NCBI GenBank assembly: GCA_947074185.1
Contig: CAMTOO010000014.1
Span: forward strand, 1 to 32,471
Length of the DNA: 32,471 bases
DNA from: an uncultured Negativicutes bacterium
GTDB taxonomy: Bacteria; Bacillota; Negativicutes; Acidaminococcales; Acidaminococcaceae
Reading direction: 5' to 3'
Position numbers and translations under genes: made by a program. Below the pieces are notes generated by a model, which did no database searches, had not been told where the DNA came from, and was given only the letters and a program-made list of their open reading frames with translations. Numbering within the stretch: the first letter of the stretch is position 1; every line of letters starts with the position of its first letter. Positions 9,529 to 19,786 of the stretch are shown here, in pieces.

Positions 9529-11052
9529 ATGTCTAAAAAGCCTGTAGTGCTTATGATTTTAGATGGGTGGGGTATTGGCCCGAAATCTAAAACTAATGCA
9601 GCAGCAGTTGCGAATACACCTAATTTAGATGGTTATCTTGCTAAATATCCTCACACTGTTTTAAAATGTTCTGGCGAAGAAGTAGGTCTTCCGGCAGGGC
9701 AAATGGGGAATTCAGAAGTAGGGCATTTAAATATAGGCGCAGGAAGAATTATTTACCAAGAACTTACTCGCATTACTAAAGCGATTAAAGATGGTGACTT
9801 CTATAAAAATCCTGTTTTAATAGCAGCTTGCGAAAAAGCTAAATTAAATAATGGAGCTTTGCATTTTATGGGACTTTTAAGTGATGGTGGCGTTCATAGC
9901 CATATTGATCATTTAGAGGGACTCCTAAAACTTGCTCAGCAAGAAAAAGTAGAAAAAGTATTTGTGCATGCATTCTTAGATGGCCGTGATGTGCCACCCA
10001 AAAGTGCATTAGAATATTTAAAACGTTTAGCTATGTTGTTAGAAAAATATGGCGGAAAGCTTGCTACTGTAAGTGGTCGCTATTATGCTATGGACAGAGA
10101 TAACCGTTGGAAGCGCGTTCAAAAAGCATACGAAGCTATGGTTTCTGGTAATGCTCCTGTTTTTGAAACAGGTATTTTAGGTGTAGAAGCTTCTTATGCT
10201 GAAGGCGTAACAGATGAGTTTGTTGTACCTTTTTGCGTAGCTGGTGGCGAAAGTATTAAAGTAAGCGATAGCGTTATATTCTTTAACTTTAGACCAGATC
10301 GTGCAAGAGAAATTACAAGAGCTATTAATGACCAAGCTTTTACTCACTTTGAAAGACCTACTAATGCAAGACCTAACTGTTTTGTATGTATGTGTCAGTA
10401 TGATGAGACTATTGAAGCCTTAGTTGCTTTTGCTCCAGAAAAGTATCAAGATACTTTAGGAGAAGTTTTAGCAAAGCATAACTTACATCAGTTAAGAATT
10501 GCTGAAACAGAAAAATATGCACATGTGACATTCTTCTTTAATGGTGGAGATGAAGTTCCAAATAAATTTGAAGAACGTATTTTGATACCTTCACCTAAGG
10601 TTGCAACTTATGACTTAAAACCAGAAATGAGCGCAGTAGAGGTCAAAGATGCCTTGTTAGAACAATTGAGTCAAAATAAATTCGACGTGGTTATAATTAA
10701 CTTTGCTAATCCTGATATGGTAGGTCATACTGGCGTATTAGCAGCAGCAATTAAAGCTATGGAAACAGTTGATAAATGTGTTGGCGAGATTGTAAGTAAA
10801 GTTTTAGAATTAGATGGAACAATTTGCATTACTGCAGATCATGGTAATGTAGAGCAAATGCAAGACGAAAAAACTGGCACGCCTTATACTGCTCACACTA
10901 CCAATGATGTTCCTTTTATTATGATAAGCAACACGCAACATGAATTACATGCAGGTATGTTAGCAGACATAGCACCAACAGTTCTAAGTTTGCTAAAGAT
11001 TGAGAAACCAGCATTAATGACAGGAAATAGTTTATTAGAAAATAAAAATTAA
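9529..11052 (+). CDS. gpmI: 2,3-bisphosphoglycerate-independent phosphoglycerate mutase
   Basis: A Mn-dependent cytoplasmic enzyme interconverting 3- and 2-phosphoglycerate through a phosphoserine intermediate. At 507 residues it has the family length. The N-terminal metal site LDGWG and the catalytic Ser62 in MGNSEVGHLNIGAGR are present. The substrate domain includes HSHIDH, FLDGRDVPPKSA and FNFRPDRAREITRA. The C-terminal metal ligands lie in NPDMVGHTG and TADHGNVEQM. It starts 12 bp after the pgk-tpi stop (TAGGAGCTAAAT) and is followed by eno after 17 bp, so it is internal to the glycolytic operon. Confidence 0.97.
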   Translation: MSKKPVVLMILDGWGIGPKSKTNAAAVANTPNLDGYLAKYPHTVLKCSGEEVGLPAGQMGNSEVGHLNIGAGRIIYQELTRITKAIKDGDFYKNPVLIAACEKAKLNNGALHFMGLLSDGGVHSHIDHLEGLLKLAQQEKVEKVFVHAFLDGRDVPPKSALEYLKRLAMLLEKYGGKLATVSGRYYAMDRDNRWKRVQKAYEAMVSGNAPVFETGILGVEASYAEGVTDEFVVPFCVAGGESIKVSDSVIFFNFRPDRAREITRAINDQAFTHFERPTNARPNCFVCMCQYDETIEALVAFAPEKYQDTLGEVLAKHNLHQLRIAETEKYAHVTFFFNGGDEVPNKFEERILIPSPKVATYDLKPEMSAVEVKDALLEQLSQNKFDVVIINFANPDMVGHTGVLAAAIKAMETVDKCVGEIVSKVLELDGTICITADHGNVEQMQDEKTGTPYTAHTTNDVPFIMISNTQHELHAGMLADIAPTVLSLLKIEKPALMTGNSLLENKN

Positions 11053-11060
11053 GAAATTGA

Positions 11061-12356
<1,296 letters not shown>

Positions 12357-12360
12357 CATA

Positions 12361-12393
12361 AAATCCCCTACATTGCGTGGGGGATTTTTTATT
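12361..12393 (+). terminator. Terminator at the end of the glycolytic operon
   Basis: A 10-bp GC-rich stem (AATCCCCTAC with GTGGGGGATT, one U-G pair) with a short ATTGC loop is followed directly by TTTTTATTTATT. It starts five bases after the eno stop. Confidence 0.95.
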
Positions 12394-12460
12394 TATTAAC
12401 AAATATAATTAAGGATTAAAAAAAAAAATAAAAAAATGATAACTTTTTAACACTTTTTTC

Positions 12461-12489
12461 TTGAAAGACTTTTAATATTGTGGTAATAT
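12461..12489 (+). promoter_or_regulatory. Promoter of secG
   Basis: TTGAAA (12461-12466) and TAATAT (12484-12489) are separated by 17 bp, about 33 bp before the secG start. Confidence 0.75.
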
Positions 12490-12522
12490 ATTGTGGTACT
12501 AATAATAAAGGAGGTTTTATTT

Positions 12523-12753
12523 GTGATTGCAAATATTTTAATGGGATTAGACATTCTAATCTGCATCGCCTTAATCGGATCTGTTTTAATGCAGTCTGGC
12601 AAAGGTGGCGGACTTTCCGGTTCCTTTGGTGGCGGAGATGGCGCCTTCTTTGGTAAAGGGAATGATGTAGATACGGTTATGAGCAAAGCAACAATTATTT
12701 TAGGAATTTCTTTTGCTCTTGTAACTTTAGCTATAGCTAAACTTACAGCTTAA
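12523..12753 (+). CDS. secG: Preprotein translocase subunit SecG
   Basis: The small SecYEG subunit assisting SecA-driven export. A GTG start at 12523, eight bases after AAGGAGG, gives 76 residues. Two hydrophobic helices (residues ~4-22 and ~53-73) flank the family's glycine-rich loop (MQSGKGGGLSGSFGGG, then FFGKGNDVDTVMSKAT). The loop and the second helix are well conserved in Firmicutes SecG. A TTG-initiated longer form from 12493 would overlap the ribosome-binding site and is unlikely. It has its own promoter and is followed by hppA. Confidence 0.92.
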   Translation: MIANILMGLDILICIALIGSVLMQSGKGGGLSGSFGGGDGAFFGKGNDVDTVMSKATIILGISFALVTLAIAKLTA

Positions 12754-12778
12754 TAGCTTGTAAGTCATTCAAAATGTT

Positions 12779-12799
12779 TATAATGGGATGAATTCATCC
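12779..12799 (+). promoter_or_regulatory. Possible hppA promoter -10 with overlapping palindrome
   Basis: TATAAT at 12779-12784 has no good -35 at the right distance. It is followed at once by a perfect 14-bp palindrome, GGATGAATTCATCC (12786-12799), covering the expected transcription start. Such placement suits an operator, but no regulator is identified. Confidence 0.4.
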
Positions 12800-12841
12800 T
12801 TAAAATTTTAAATTATTATTATTCGAAAGGGGATTAAGGCT

Positions 12842-14863
12842 TTGAGTACTTTTTTAATGTTATCCTTAATCATTGGTGTCGTGGCGCTTGGAGTAGCCAT
12901 GATGATGAGCAGTGCAATTAGTGCTGCAAGTGCGGGTAATGACCGCATGAAAGAAATCGCAGGTTATATTCACGAAGGTTCTATGGCATTCTTGAACCGT
13001 GAATACAGATACCTTGCAGTATTCGTTATCATAGTAGCAGTTGTTATCGCTATTTTCTTATCTGTACAAACTGCAATCTGCTTCATTGCAGGTGCAATTT
13101 TCTCTATTTGTGCAGGTTATCTTGGTATGAACGTTGCAACTAAAGCAAATGTTCGTACAGCTGAAGCAGCACGTCATGGTATGCCAGAAGCTTTGAAAAT
13201 TGCTTTCTCTGGTGGCGCAGTAATGGGTCTTGGCGTTGTTGGTCTTGGTATTGTAGGTCTTTCTCTTATGTTTGTTCTTTTCAATGGTGACATTGAAATT
13301 ATCACTGGTTTTGGTTTAGGTGCAAGTTCTATCGCACTCTTTGCTCGTGTTGGTGGTGGTATTTACACTAAAGCAGCAGACGTTGGTGCTGACCTTGTAG
13401 GTAAAGTAGAAGCTGGTATTCCTGAAGATGATCCTCGTAATCCAGCAACTATTGCTGATAACGTAGGTGATAACGTAGGTGACGTTGCAGGTATGGGCGC
13501 TGACTTGTTTGAATCTTATGTTGGTGCAATCGTTTCTGCAGTTACTCTTGGTGCTGTAGCGTATTCTGGTGGAGAAGGCATTGAATTCGTATTCATGCTT
13601 GCTATTTCTGGTATCATTGCATCTATCATTGGTGTAATGTTCGTTCGTTCTAGCAAATCTCAAGATCCACAAGCAGCTTTAAACAGTGGTACTTATGTTG
13701 CTGGTGTATTAACTCTTGCAGCAGCTGCTTACCTTTCAAATAGTATTTTTGGTTCATTAAATGCATTATGGGCTATCGGTTCTGGTTTAATCGTTGGTCT
13801 TTTAATTGGTAAAGTTACTGAAATTTATACATCCGCTGACTTTGGTAGTGTTAAGAAAATTGCACATCAATCTGAAACTGGTCCTGCAACAACAATCATT
13901 TCTGGTTTAGCAGTAGGTATGTATTCTACATTTGCTCCAATCGCATTCATTTGCGTAGGTGTATTGATTTCTTTCTTTGTAATGGGTGGCGCGCAAGATG
14001 TGAGCATGGGTCTTTTTGGCATTGCTCTTGCAGCTGTTGGTATGCTTTCTACTACAGGTCTTACTGTAGCAGTAGATGCTTATGGTCCTATTGCAGATAA
14101 CGCTGGTGGTATTGCAGAAATGTCTGAATTACCTCCTGAAGTTCGTGAAATCACTGATAAACTTGACTCTGTAGGTAATACTACAGCAGCTATTGGTAAA
14201 GGTTTTGCGATTGGTTCAGCAGCTCTTACAGCACTTGCATTATTCTCTGCATATGCTCATACTGTAGAACTTAAATCTATCGATCTTTTAAATCCTGTAA
14301 CATTAGTAGGTTTATTTATCGGTGCAACTCTTCCATTCGTATTCGGTGCTATGACTATGGAATCCGTAGGTAAAGCAGCTTTCGAAATGATTGAAGAAGT
14401 TCGTCGTCAATTCCGTGAAATTCCTGGCTTATTAGATGGTAAAGCAACAGCTGACTATCGCAGATGCGTTGACATCTCTACGGCAGCAGCTTTACATGAA
14501 ATGATGCTTCCTGGTGTTATGGCTATCGTAGCTCCACTTCTTGTAGGTTTCCTTTTAGGTACAGAAGCTTTAGGTGGACTTTTAGGTGGCGCTCTTGCAT
14601 CTGGCGTATTAATGGCTATCATGATGGCTAATGCTGGTGGTGCTTGGGATAATGCTAAGAAATACATCGAATCCGGTGTACACGGTGGTAAAGGTAGTGA
14701 AGCTCATAAAGCAGCTGTAACTGGCGATACTGTTGGTGATCCATTCAAAGATACTTCAGGTCCTGCAATGAACATCCTTATTAAATTAATGACTATCGTT
14801 GCATTGGTATTTGCACCAGTTCTTGCTGCAAATGGTGGTATCCTTTTAGGATTCTTCAAATAA
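12842..14863 (+). CDS. hppA: Membrane-bound, ion-translocating pyrophosphatase, K+-dependent type
   Basis: An integral membrane enzyme coupling pyrophosphate hydrolysis to Na+ or H+ export. It has 673 residues with about 16 hydrophobic segments. The catalytic block [20 protein letters not shown] is followed by [19 protein letters not shown] and GADLFESY, and the second acidic site near the C-terminus reads [15 protein letters not shown]. The motif [10 protein letters not shown] has Ala where K+-independent enzymes carry Lys, so the enzyme should need K+. K+-dependent members include both Na+ and H+ pumps, and I cannot decide between them. The start is TTG 12842, nine bases after GAAAGGGG; it gives the full first helix, which an internal ATG at 12857 would shorten. 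The gene lies just downstream of glycolysis and secG, with a palindrome in its leader. Confidence 0.95.
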   Translation: MSTFLMLSLIIGVVALGVAMMMSSAISAASAGNDRMKEIAGYIHEGSMAFLNREYRYLAVFVIIVAVVIAIFLSVQTAICFIAGAIFSICAGYLGMNVATKANVRTAEAARHGMPEALKIAFSGGAVMGLGVVGLGIVGLSLMFVLFNGDIEIITGFGLGASSIALFARVGGGIYTKAADVGADLVGKVEAGIPEDDPRNPATIADNVGDNVGDVAGMGADLFESYVGAIVSAVTLGAVAYSGGEGIEFVFMLAISGIIASIIGVMFVRSSKSQDPQAALNSGTYVAGVLTLAAAAYLSNSIFGSLNALWAIGSGLIVGLLIGKVTEIYTSADFGSVKKIAHQSETGPATTIISGLAVGMYSTFAPIAFICVGVLISFFVMGGAQDVSMGLFGIALAAVGMLSTTGLTVAVDAYGPIADNAGGIAEMSELPPEVREITDKLDSVGNTTAAIGKGFAIGSAALTALALFSAYAHTVELKSIDLLNPVTLVGLFIGATLPFVFGAMTMESVGKAAFEMIEEVRRQFREIPGLLDGKATADYRRCVDISTAAALHEMMLPGVMAIVAPLLVGFLLGTEALGGLLGGALASGVLMAIMMANAGGAWDNAKKYIESGVHGGKGSEAHKAAVTGDTVGDPFKDTSGPAMNILIKLMTIVALVFAPVLAANGGILLGFFK

Positions 14864-14874
14864 GATATTAAATC

Positions 14875-14909
14875 AAAGACCCATATTTTAAAAATATGGG
14901 TCTTTTTTA
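14875..14909 (+). terminator. Terminator after hppA
   Basis: An almost perfect stem (AAGACCCATATTTT with AAAATATGGGTCTT) runs into TTTTTATTG, twelve bases after the hppA stop. Confidence 0.95.
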
Positions 14910-14917
14910 TTGTAGTA

Positions 14918-14926
14918 TGGTATAAT
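14918..14926 (+). promoter_or_regulatory. Extended -10 promoter of the est-paaI-rnr-smpB operon
   Basis: TGG-TATAAT has the TGn extended -10 form and lies about 35 bp before the esterase start. The -35 region is poor, as extended -10 promoters tolerate. Confidence 0.6.
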
Positions 14927-14960
14927 AGAGCATATGTAGTTACTATAGTAGAGGTATATG

Positions 14961-15713
14961 ATGAAAGTTATAACTGGTGCAGAAGAATATTATTTAAAAG
15001 GCAATAATGAAGGTGTTATTGTCGTGCATGGATATACTGGTACTCCAGCTGAAATGCGTCCTTTAGCAGATTATGTACATGAACAAGGTTATACAGTTCT
15101 GGGTGTGCGTTTAAAAGGGCATGGAACTGACTACAAGGAATTAGAAACAACAACTTGGGAGGAATGGTATTCTTCACTAACAGAAGGCATAGAACGTCTT
15201 TCTAAGGACTGTGATAAAATTTATGTAGTAGGTTTATCGATGGGTGCGTTATTAACTCTTAAAGCAGCTACAGAGTTTCCTGTTGAAAAAATTGTAGTAA
15301 TGGCACCGCCTATTTTTGTATGCGATTGGCGTGCGTCTTATGCATGGTTTTTTAAATACTTTATTAAAACCTTAAAAAAACATAAAAAGATATATCCTGC
15401 TGGAGAAAAATACGATTTATCTTATGATGTTCTTCCAGCAAAACCTTTGCCTAGTCTGTTTAAATTAGCAAAGCTGTGCAGAGAAAAATATATTAGCAAA
15501 ATCAACATACCAACTTTAATTGTTCAGTCACAAGTGGAACATACGGTGAAACCTAAAAGCGCGCAATTTGTTTATGATCATTTGAAACCAAAACTTAGAA
15601 AATTAATATGGGTATATAATTCCAGCCATATAGTAACTTTAGATAATGATAGAAAAATGATTTTTGAAGATGTAGTAAAGTTTTTAAAGGAGAATATTCA
15701 TGAAAAATCTTAA
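14961..15713 (+). CDS. Est30-like carboxylesterase (alpha/beta hydrolase)
   Basis: A cytoplasmic carboxylesterase related to Geobacillus Est30 and Bacillus YvaK. The second of two adjacent ATGs (14961) is chosen because GAGG is then six bases away; it gives 250 residues. The oxyanion region [10 protein letters not shown] is near residue 23, followed by LKGHG and the nucleophile elbow GLSMGA with Ser93. His223 lies in [10 protein letters not shown]. The position of the third triad residue, Asp193 in Est30, is Glu193 here (QVEHTV), an uncommon but chemically reasonable swap. There is no signal peptide. It overlaps the next gene by 14 bp and sits upstream of rnr-smpB, as yvaK does in Bacillus. 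The natural substrate is unknown. Confidence 0.85.
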   Translation: MKVITGAEEYYLKGNNEGVIVVHGYTGTPAEMRPLADYVHEQGYTVLGVRLKGHGTDYKELETTTWEEWYSSLTEGIERLSKDCDKIYVVGLSMGALLTLKAATEFPVEKIVVMAPPIFVCDWRASYAWFFKYFIKTLKKHKKIYPAGEKYDLSYDVLPAKPLPSLFKLAKLCREKYISKINIPTLIVQSQVEHTVKPKSAQFVYDHLKPKLRKLIWVYNSSHIVTLDNDRKMIFEDVVKFLKENIHEKS

Positions 15714-16110
15714 CAGTCCAGAAGGTGAATATACTTGGTGCTTTGCATGCGGTAAAGATAATCCTATTGGTTTTAAGTTAGAATTTCAGGAAGAAAATGA
15801 TACCTGTGTAGCTTATTTTACTCCAAAAAAAGAACATCAAAGCTATGATGGAAGAATGCATGGTGGTCTAATTTCTGTACTTTTAGATGAAATAATGGGT
15901 CACTATCTATTTGTTTTAGAAGGAAAACCAGCCTACACAGCCAAAATGGAAGTGCGTTTTAGAGAACCAGTTTTTATTGGCGAGGAAATAAAGTGCGTCG
16001 GCAAATTGCTTAAACGCAAAGGTCGCCTTGTAGAAATGCAAGGAGAAATTATTAATAAAAATAACAAAGTAGTAGCTGAAGCAGTTGCTAAGATGATGTT
16101 AGCTGAATGA
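15700..16110 (+). CDS. PaaI-family hotdog thioesterase
   Basis: A 136-residue single hotdog domain, probably a small acyl-CoA thioesterase. The family signature HGGLISVLLDEIMG is at about residues 52-65, with the catalytic acidic residue in LLDE. The N-terminal part has a CFACGKDNP segment, common in this subgroup, and later strands read TAKMEVRFREPV and VAEAVAKMM. AAAGGAG lies eight bases before the ATG, inside the end of the upstream esterase gene, so translation is coupled. The acyl substrate cannot be read from sequence. It lies between the esterase and rnr. Confidence 0.83.
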   Translation: MKNLNSPEGEYTWCFACGKDNPIGFKLEFQEENDTCVAYFTPKKEHQSYDGRMHGGLISVLLDEIMGHYLFVLEGKPAYTAKMEVRFREPVFIGEEIKCVGKLLKRKGRLVEMQGEIINKNNKVVAEAVAKMMLAE

Positions 16111-16137
16111 TAATCATATTTGAAAGGAGTGAGTATA

Positions 16138-18504
16138 ATGCTTAATTCAGAACTAAAAGAAAAAATATTAGACTTTATGCGCAGAGAAGCTTATGCTCCT
16201 CTTGATGCAGAAGATTTACTACAAGCTACATTTAAAGATGGCGATGTAAACCAGTTTTGGGCATTGCTTTTAGAACTTGAAGAAAATGGCGATGTAATAA
16301 AAACACGTTTTAATACATATGGATTACCAGAAAAAATGGGCCTCGTGGTAGGGCGTTTTCAATTGACCACTAAAGGCTTTGGTTTTGTTATTCCGGATAA
16401 TAAAAATGAACAAGAAGATGTTTTCATTCCACCAAGAGCAGTAGGTGGTGCAATGAATAATGATAGAGTAATGGCGCGTATAGAACGAAAAGCAGATAAA
16501 CGTCCAGAAGGCGAAATTATTCGTATTATTAAACGAAATAATGATAAAGTAGTAGGTCTCTTTAGACAAACAGGAGATTTTGCTTTTGTTGTGCCTGATG
16601 ACAAGCATATTGGCCGCGATATTTATGTTATGCGTAAAAACTTTGGCGGTGCAAAAGATAATCAAAAAGTAATGGTAGAAATTACTCAATGGCCTACAGA
16701 ACGCCGTAATGCCGAAGGTAAAGTGGTAGAGATATTAGGTAATATGGGTGATGTGGGATTAGAAATTCTTTCTATCATCAAACAAAATGGACTACCTTTA
16801 GAGTTTCCACCAGAAGTAATAGAAGCTTCTAAAAAAGTTCCAAGTGAAATAGATCCAAAAGAAATAACAGGTCGTAAAGATTTACGTGATTTAAAAATAG
16901 TTACCATTGATGGTGATGATGCGAAAGATCTTGATGATGCTGTATATGTTAAGCAAATTGATGAAAACACGTACATGTTAGGTGTTTATATTGCAGATGT
17001 AAGTTATTATGTGAAAGAAAATAGTATTTTAGATAAAGAAGCTTTGGACCGTGCTACTAGCGTTTATTTAGTAGATAGAGTATTGCCTATGCTTCCAGAA
17101 CGTTTAAGTAACGGTATTTGCAGCTTGAATGCTGGAGTAGATCGTTTGGTAATGGGTTGCGAAATGAAAATAGATATCACCGAAGGAAAAGTTACTAGTT
17201 ATGAAATTTTCCCAGGTGTTATTAATGTTTGTCATCGCCTAAGTTATCGTATTGTCCGGGAAATACTTGTTAATGAAGATGTAGAATTTAAAGAACAATA
17301 TGCAGATGTATTACCAATGCTTAGAGAAATGGAAAAATTAAGTCTTGCTTTAAAGAAGAAACGTTTTAAACGTGGAGCAATTGATTTTGATTTGCCAGAA
17401 CAAAAGATATTGTTAGATGAAGTAGGTAAGCCTATTGAAATCGTACCTCGTGTACGTTCTATTGCAGAATCTATCATTGAAGAGTTTATGCTTGCAGCAA
17501 ATGAGACAGTAGCTCGTCATATGTTTGATGCTAAATGGCCATTTGTTTATCGTATTCATGATTTACCTGCAGAAGATAAAATGCAAAATTTAGCACGTTT
17601 ATTAAATAATTTCAATGTTCATTTACCAGTAACTGAGGAAATGCATCCCTTAGAAATTCAAAAAGCTCTTGCTCAAATGGCAGGTAAGCCAGAAGAACGA
17701 CTTATTTCCACTGTTGCATTGCGTTGTCTAAGACAAGCTATTTATCAAACAGAAAATATTGGACACTTTGGCCTTGCGGCTGAGTACTATACGCATTTTA
17801 CTTCTCCAATTCGTCGCTATCCAGATTTACTAGTTCATAGAATGCTAAGAAGATGGCTTAATAATCCGGTTATAACTGAAGAAGCAAAAGAAAAATTAGA
17901 AATTAGTTTGGAAGATATGGCTCAGCATTCTTCTATTAAAGAACGCGATGCAGCAGAAGCAGAACGCGCAACTTTAAATCTTAAAAAAGCTGAGTATATG
18001 GTTGATCATATTGGTGAAGAGTTTGAAGGAACTATTAGTAGTGTTACTGCATTTGGCATGTTTGTAGAGCTTCCTAATGGTGTTGAAGGCTTAGTTCATA
18101 TTAGTAGTTTAACTGATGATTACTATGATTTCCATGAAGATCAATATGCTTTAATTGGAACACATACTAAAAAACAATACCGCTTAGGTGATACAGTAAA
18201 AATTGAAGTTTTACAAGTAAATATTGCTGAGCGTACTATTGACTTTATTATGGCAGGCGAAAACGAAGCTATGCGTCAAAAGTTAAGAGAACAATTAGCA
18301 GGCCGTAATGGTATTGATCCTTACGACTTAGTAACTACTAAGGGTGGTACATCTAAGCGTACAGCAAGTAGTCAAAAGCCTCGTGCAGCATCAAAACTTG
18401 CTAAAAAAGACCAAACAAGTGCCCGTAATAAAGCAGGTAAAAAACCAAAAAAGAAATTCTTTGTAGATATAGCTAAAAAGAAGAAGAAAAACAAACGTAA
18501 ATAA
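16138..18504 (+). CDS. rnr: Ribonuclease R
   Basis: A 3'-to-5' processive exoribonuclease that degrades structured RNA and, with SmpB-tmRNA, non-stop mRNA. The ATG at 16138, eight bases after AAAGGAG, gives 788 residues. Order of domains: a winged helix (residues ~1-65), cold-shock OB folds (~70-225, with GFGFVIPD and FAFVVPDD), the RNB catalytic domain with DGDDAKDLDDAV from Asp258 carrying the Mg ligands, an S1 domain (~625-705, GTISSVTAFGMFVEL), and a lysine-rich tail of about 60 residues ending KKKKKNKRK. The tail is the part that in E. coli contacts SmpB-tmRNA. smpB follows after 30 bp and ssrA is in the same window, consistent with that role. Confidence 0.96.
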   Translation: MLNSELKEKILDFMRREAYAPLDAEDLLQATFKDGDVNQFWALLLELEENGDVIKTRFNTYGLPEKMGLVVGRFQLTTKGFGFVIPDNKNEQEDVFIPPRAVGGAMNNDRVMARIERKADKRPEGEIIRIIKRNNDKVVGLFRQTGDFAFVVPDDKHIGRDIYVMRKNFGGAKDNQKVMVEITQWPTERRNAEGKVVEILGNMGDVGLEILSIIKQNGLPLEFPPEVIEASKKVPSEIDPKEITGRKDLRDLKIVTIDGDDAKDLDDAVYVKQIDENTYMLGVYIADVSYYVKENSILDKEALDRATSVYLVDRVLPMLPERLSNGICSLNAGVDRLVMGCEMKIDITEGKVTSYEIFPGVINVCHRLSYRIVREILVNEDVEFKEQYADVLPMLREMEKLSLALKKKRFKRGAIDFDLPEQKILLDEVGKPIEIVPRVRSIAESIIEEFMLAANETVARHMFDAKWPFVYRIHDLPAEDKMQNLARLLNNFNVHLPVTEEMHPLEIQKALAQMAGKPEERLISTVALRCLRQAIYQTENIGHFGLAAEYYTHFTSPIRRYPDLLVHRMLRRWLNNPVITEEAKEKLEISLEDMAQHSSIKERDAAEAERATLNLKKAEYMVDHIGEEFEGTISSVTAFGMFVELPNGVEGLVHISSLTDDYYDFHEDQYALIGTHTKKQYRLGDTVKIEVLQVNIAERTIDFIMAGENEAMRQKLREQLAGRNGIDPYDLVTTKGGTSKRTASSQKPRAASKLAKKDQTSARNKAGKKPKKKFFVDIAKKKKKNKRK

Positions 18505-18505
18505 T

Positions 18506-18534
18506 GGAGGTTCTAACAGGGGTTAGAAAATAGT
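18506..18534 (+). promoter_or_regulatory. smpB translation-initiation region with hairpin between Shine-Dalgarno and start
   Basis: GGAGG (18506-18510) is 24 bases from the ATG, too far for a linear Shine-Dalgarno. Between them a perfect 7-bp hairpin (TTCTAAC 18511-18517, GTTAGAA 18522-18528, loop AGGG) would fold away 18 bases and leave a 6-base spacer (AATAGT). No other start codon exists in frame. The loop AGGG with the next G could itself act as a Shine-Dalgarno when unfolded. Confidence 0.7.
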
Positions 18535-18999
18535 ATGGCAGAAAATATAAAAATAATTGCTGACAACAGAAAAGCAAGACATGATTATAGTATTATAGAA
18601 ACCTTTGAAGCAGGCATTGAATTGCGTGGTACAGAGGTTAAAGCACTTCGTGCTGGTAAGGCTAATCTTAAGGATTGTTATGTGCAAATAACAAAACGTG
18701 CAGAGCTAGTTACGATTGGTATGCATATTAGTCCTTATGATCATGGCAATATCAATAATCACGATCCGTTAAGAACGCGTCGTCTATTAATGCATCGTGT
18801 GGAGATTAACAAATTATTAGGTAAAGTAAAAGAAAAGGGATATTCTCTTATCCCTCTTAAACTTTACTTTAAAAAAGGTAAAGTAAAAATGGAACTTGCT
18901 CTAGCCGCAGGTAAAAAACTTTATGATAAGCGACGTGACATGGCTGAGCGTGATGCAAAACGTGACATGGATAGAATTATGAAAGAAAGAAATAGGTAG
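18535..18999 (+). CDS. smpB: tmRNA-binding protein SmpB
   Basis: Delivers tmRNA to stalled ribosomes for trans-translation. The 154-residue protein has the conserved N-terminal NRKARHDY, the [20 protein letters not shown] block and the [16 protein letters not shown] block that contacts the tRNA-like domain. The C-terminal basic tail ([20 protein letters not shown]) inserts into the empty mRNA channel. It follows rnr by 30 bp through an unusual structured leader. The gene for its RNA partner, ssrA, lies about 6 kb downstream on the opposite strand. Confidence 0.97.
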   Translation: MAENIKIIADNRKARHDYSIIETFEAGIELRGTEVKALRAGKANLKDCYVQITKRAELVTIGMHISPYDHGNINNHDPLRTRRLLMHRVEINKLLGKVKEKGYSLIPLKLYFKKGKVKMELALAAGKKLYDKRRDMAERDAKRDMDRIMKERNR

Positions 19000-19004
19000 A
19001 AGCT

Positions 19005-19718
19005 TTGGCTACAACAAAAGCGATTTACGATTATCAAGGTATAGAAATTAATATCGAGTATAAACCTATAAAAAGAATGCATCTAAGGGTAAAACCACCA
19101 TTAGGTGCAGTTTCTTTAAGTTGCCCTAAAAGCACTTCCTTGGAAAAAATAGAAGAGTTCCTAAAGCAACATAATTTTTGGCTAAAAAAGACTATCTTAA
19201 AAGTGCAAAGTAGGCCTCAAATTCAAGGGCGTGAATATGTTACTGGTGAGACTATTTATATTTGGGGAAAAGAATATAAATTAGAAGTATGCAGCACAGA
19301 TCAAAAAGAGCGTGTGGGTGTACTAGAAGATAAATTAGTTTTGATGGTGAAAAAAGGGACATCAAAAACCAAAAGAGAACTACTTGTAGAAAAATGGCTG
19401 GTCAAACAGCTAGAAATGCATTTACAGGAAGTTTTTGATGAATCCCAAGCAGTTGTTAGCAAAGAAGCAAATTCTTGGTATACACGCAAAATGTCGACTC
19501 GTTGGGGTACTTGTAATATAACTACAGGAAGAATTTGCATTAATCAAAGATTAGTGCATCTTGAACCAAAGTTTTTATTTTATATTGTAATTCATGAATT
19601 AACTCATTTATGGGAATCAGGACATGGAGAAAAATTTAAAGCTAGAATGGATCTATATTGCCCTAAATGGCGCATTTTACGAAAAGAGTTAAACGAACAA
19701 GCGGGTTTAGCTTGGTAA
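19005..19718 (+). CDS. YgjP-like metallopeptidase (DUF45 / M48 family)
   Basis: A 237-residue protein with a zinc-peptidase motif HELTH at residues 197-201 and a third probable ligand His207 (ESGHGEKF), preceded by the family's RWGTCN segment near residue 166 and CINQRLV. The N-terminal half is a beta-rich region (IEYKPIKRMHLRVKPP), as in YgjP. Members of this family are poorly characterised and a proteolytic substrate is not known. A TTG start at 19005 with AGG eight bases upstream fits the family N-terminus; no ATG is nearby. It lies five bases after smpB, so it is probably in the same transcript. Confidence 0.85.
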   Translation: MATTKAIYDYQGIEINIEYKPIKRMHLRVKPPLGAVSLSCPKSTSLEKIEEFLKQHNFWLKKTILKVQSRPQIQGREYVTGETIYIWGKEYKLEVCSTDQKERVGVLEDKLVLMVKKGTSKTKRELLVEKWLVKQLEMHLQEVFDESQAVVSKEANSWYTRKMSTRWGTCNITTGRICINQRLVHLEPKFLFYIVIHELTHLWESGHGEKFKARMDLYCPKWRILRKELNEQAGLAW

Positions 19719-19745
19719 TTTAAAATAGATTTTTAGTGATTTGTG

Positions 19746-19754
19746 TGTTATAAT
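19746..19754 (+). promoter_or_regulatory. Extended -10 promoter of the lipoprotein gene
   Basis: TGT-TATAAT (TGn extended -10) lies 32 bp before the start codon; the -35 (TAGATT at 19726) is weak. Confidence 0.5.
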
Positions 19755-19786
19755 TGTGACAATGTTAAATTGCTGGAGGAATTAAA

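Noticed and set aside
12493-12522. Longer secG from the TTG at 12493
   Set aside because: It would translate through the Shine-Dalgarno AAGGAGG; the GTG at 12523 fits the family N-terminus.
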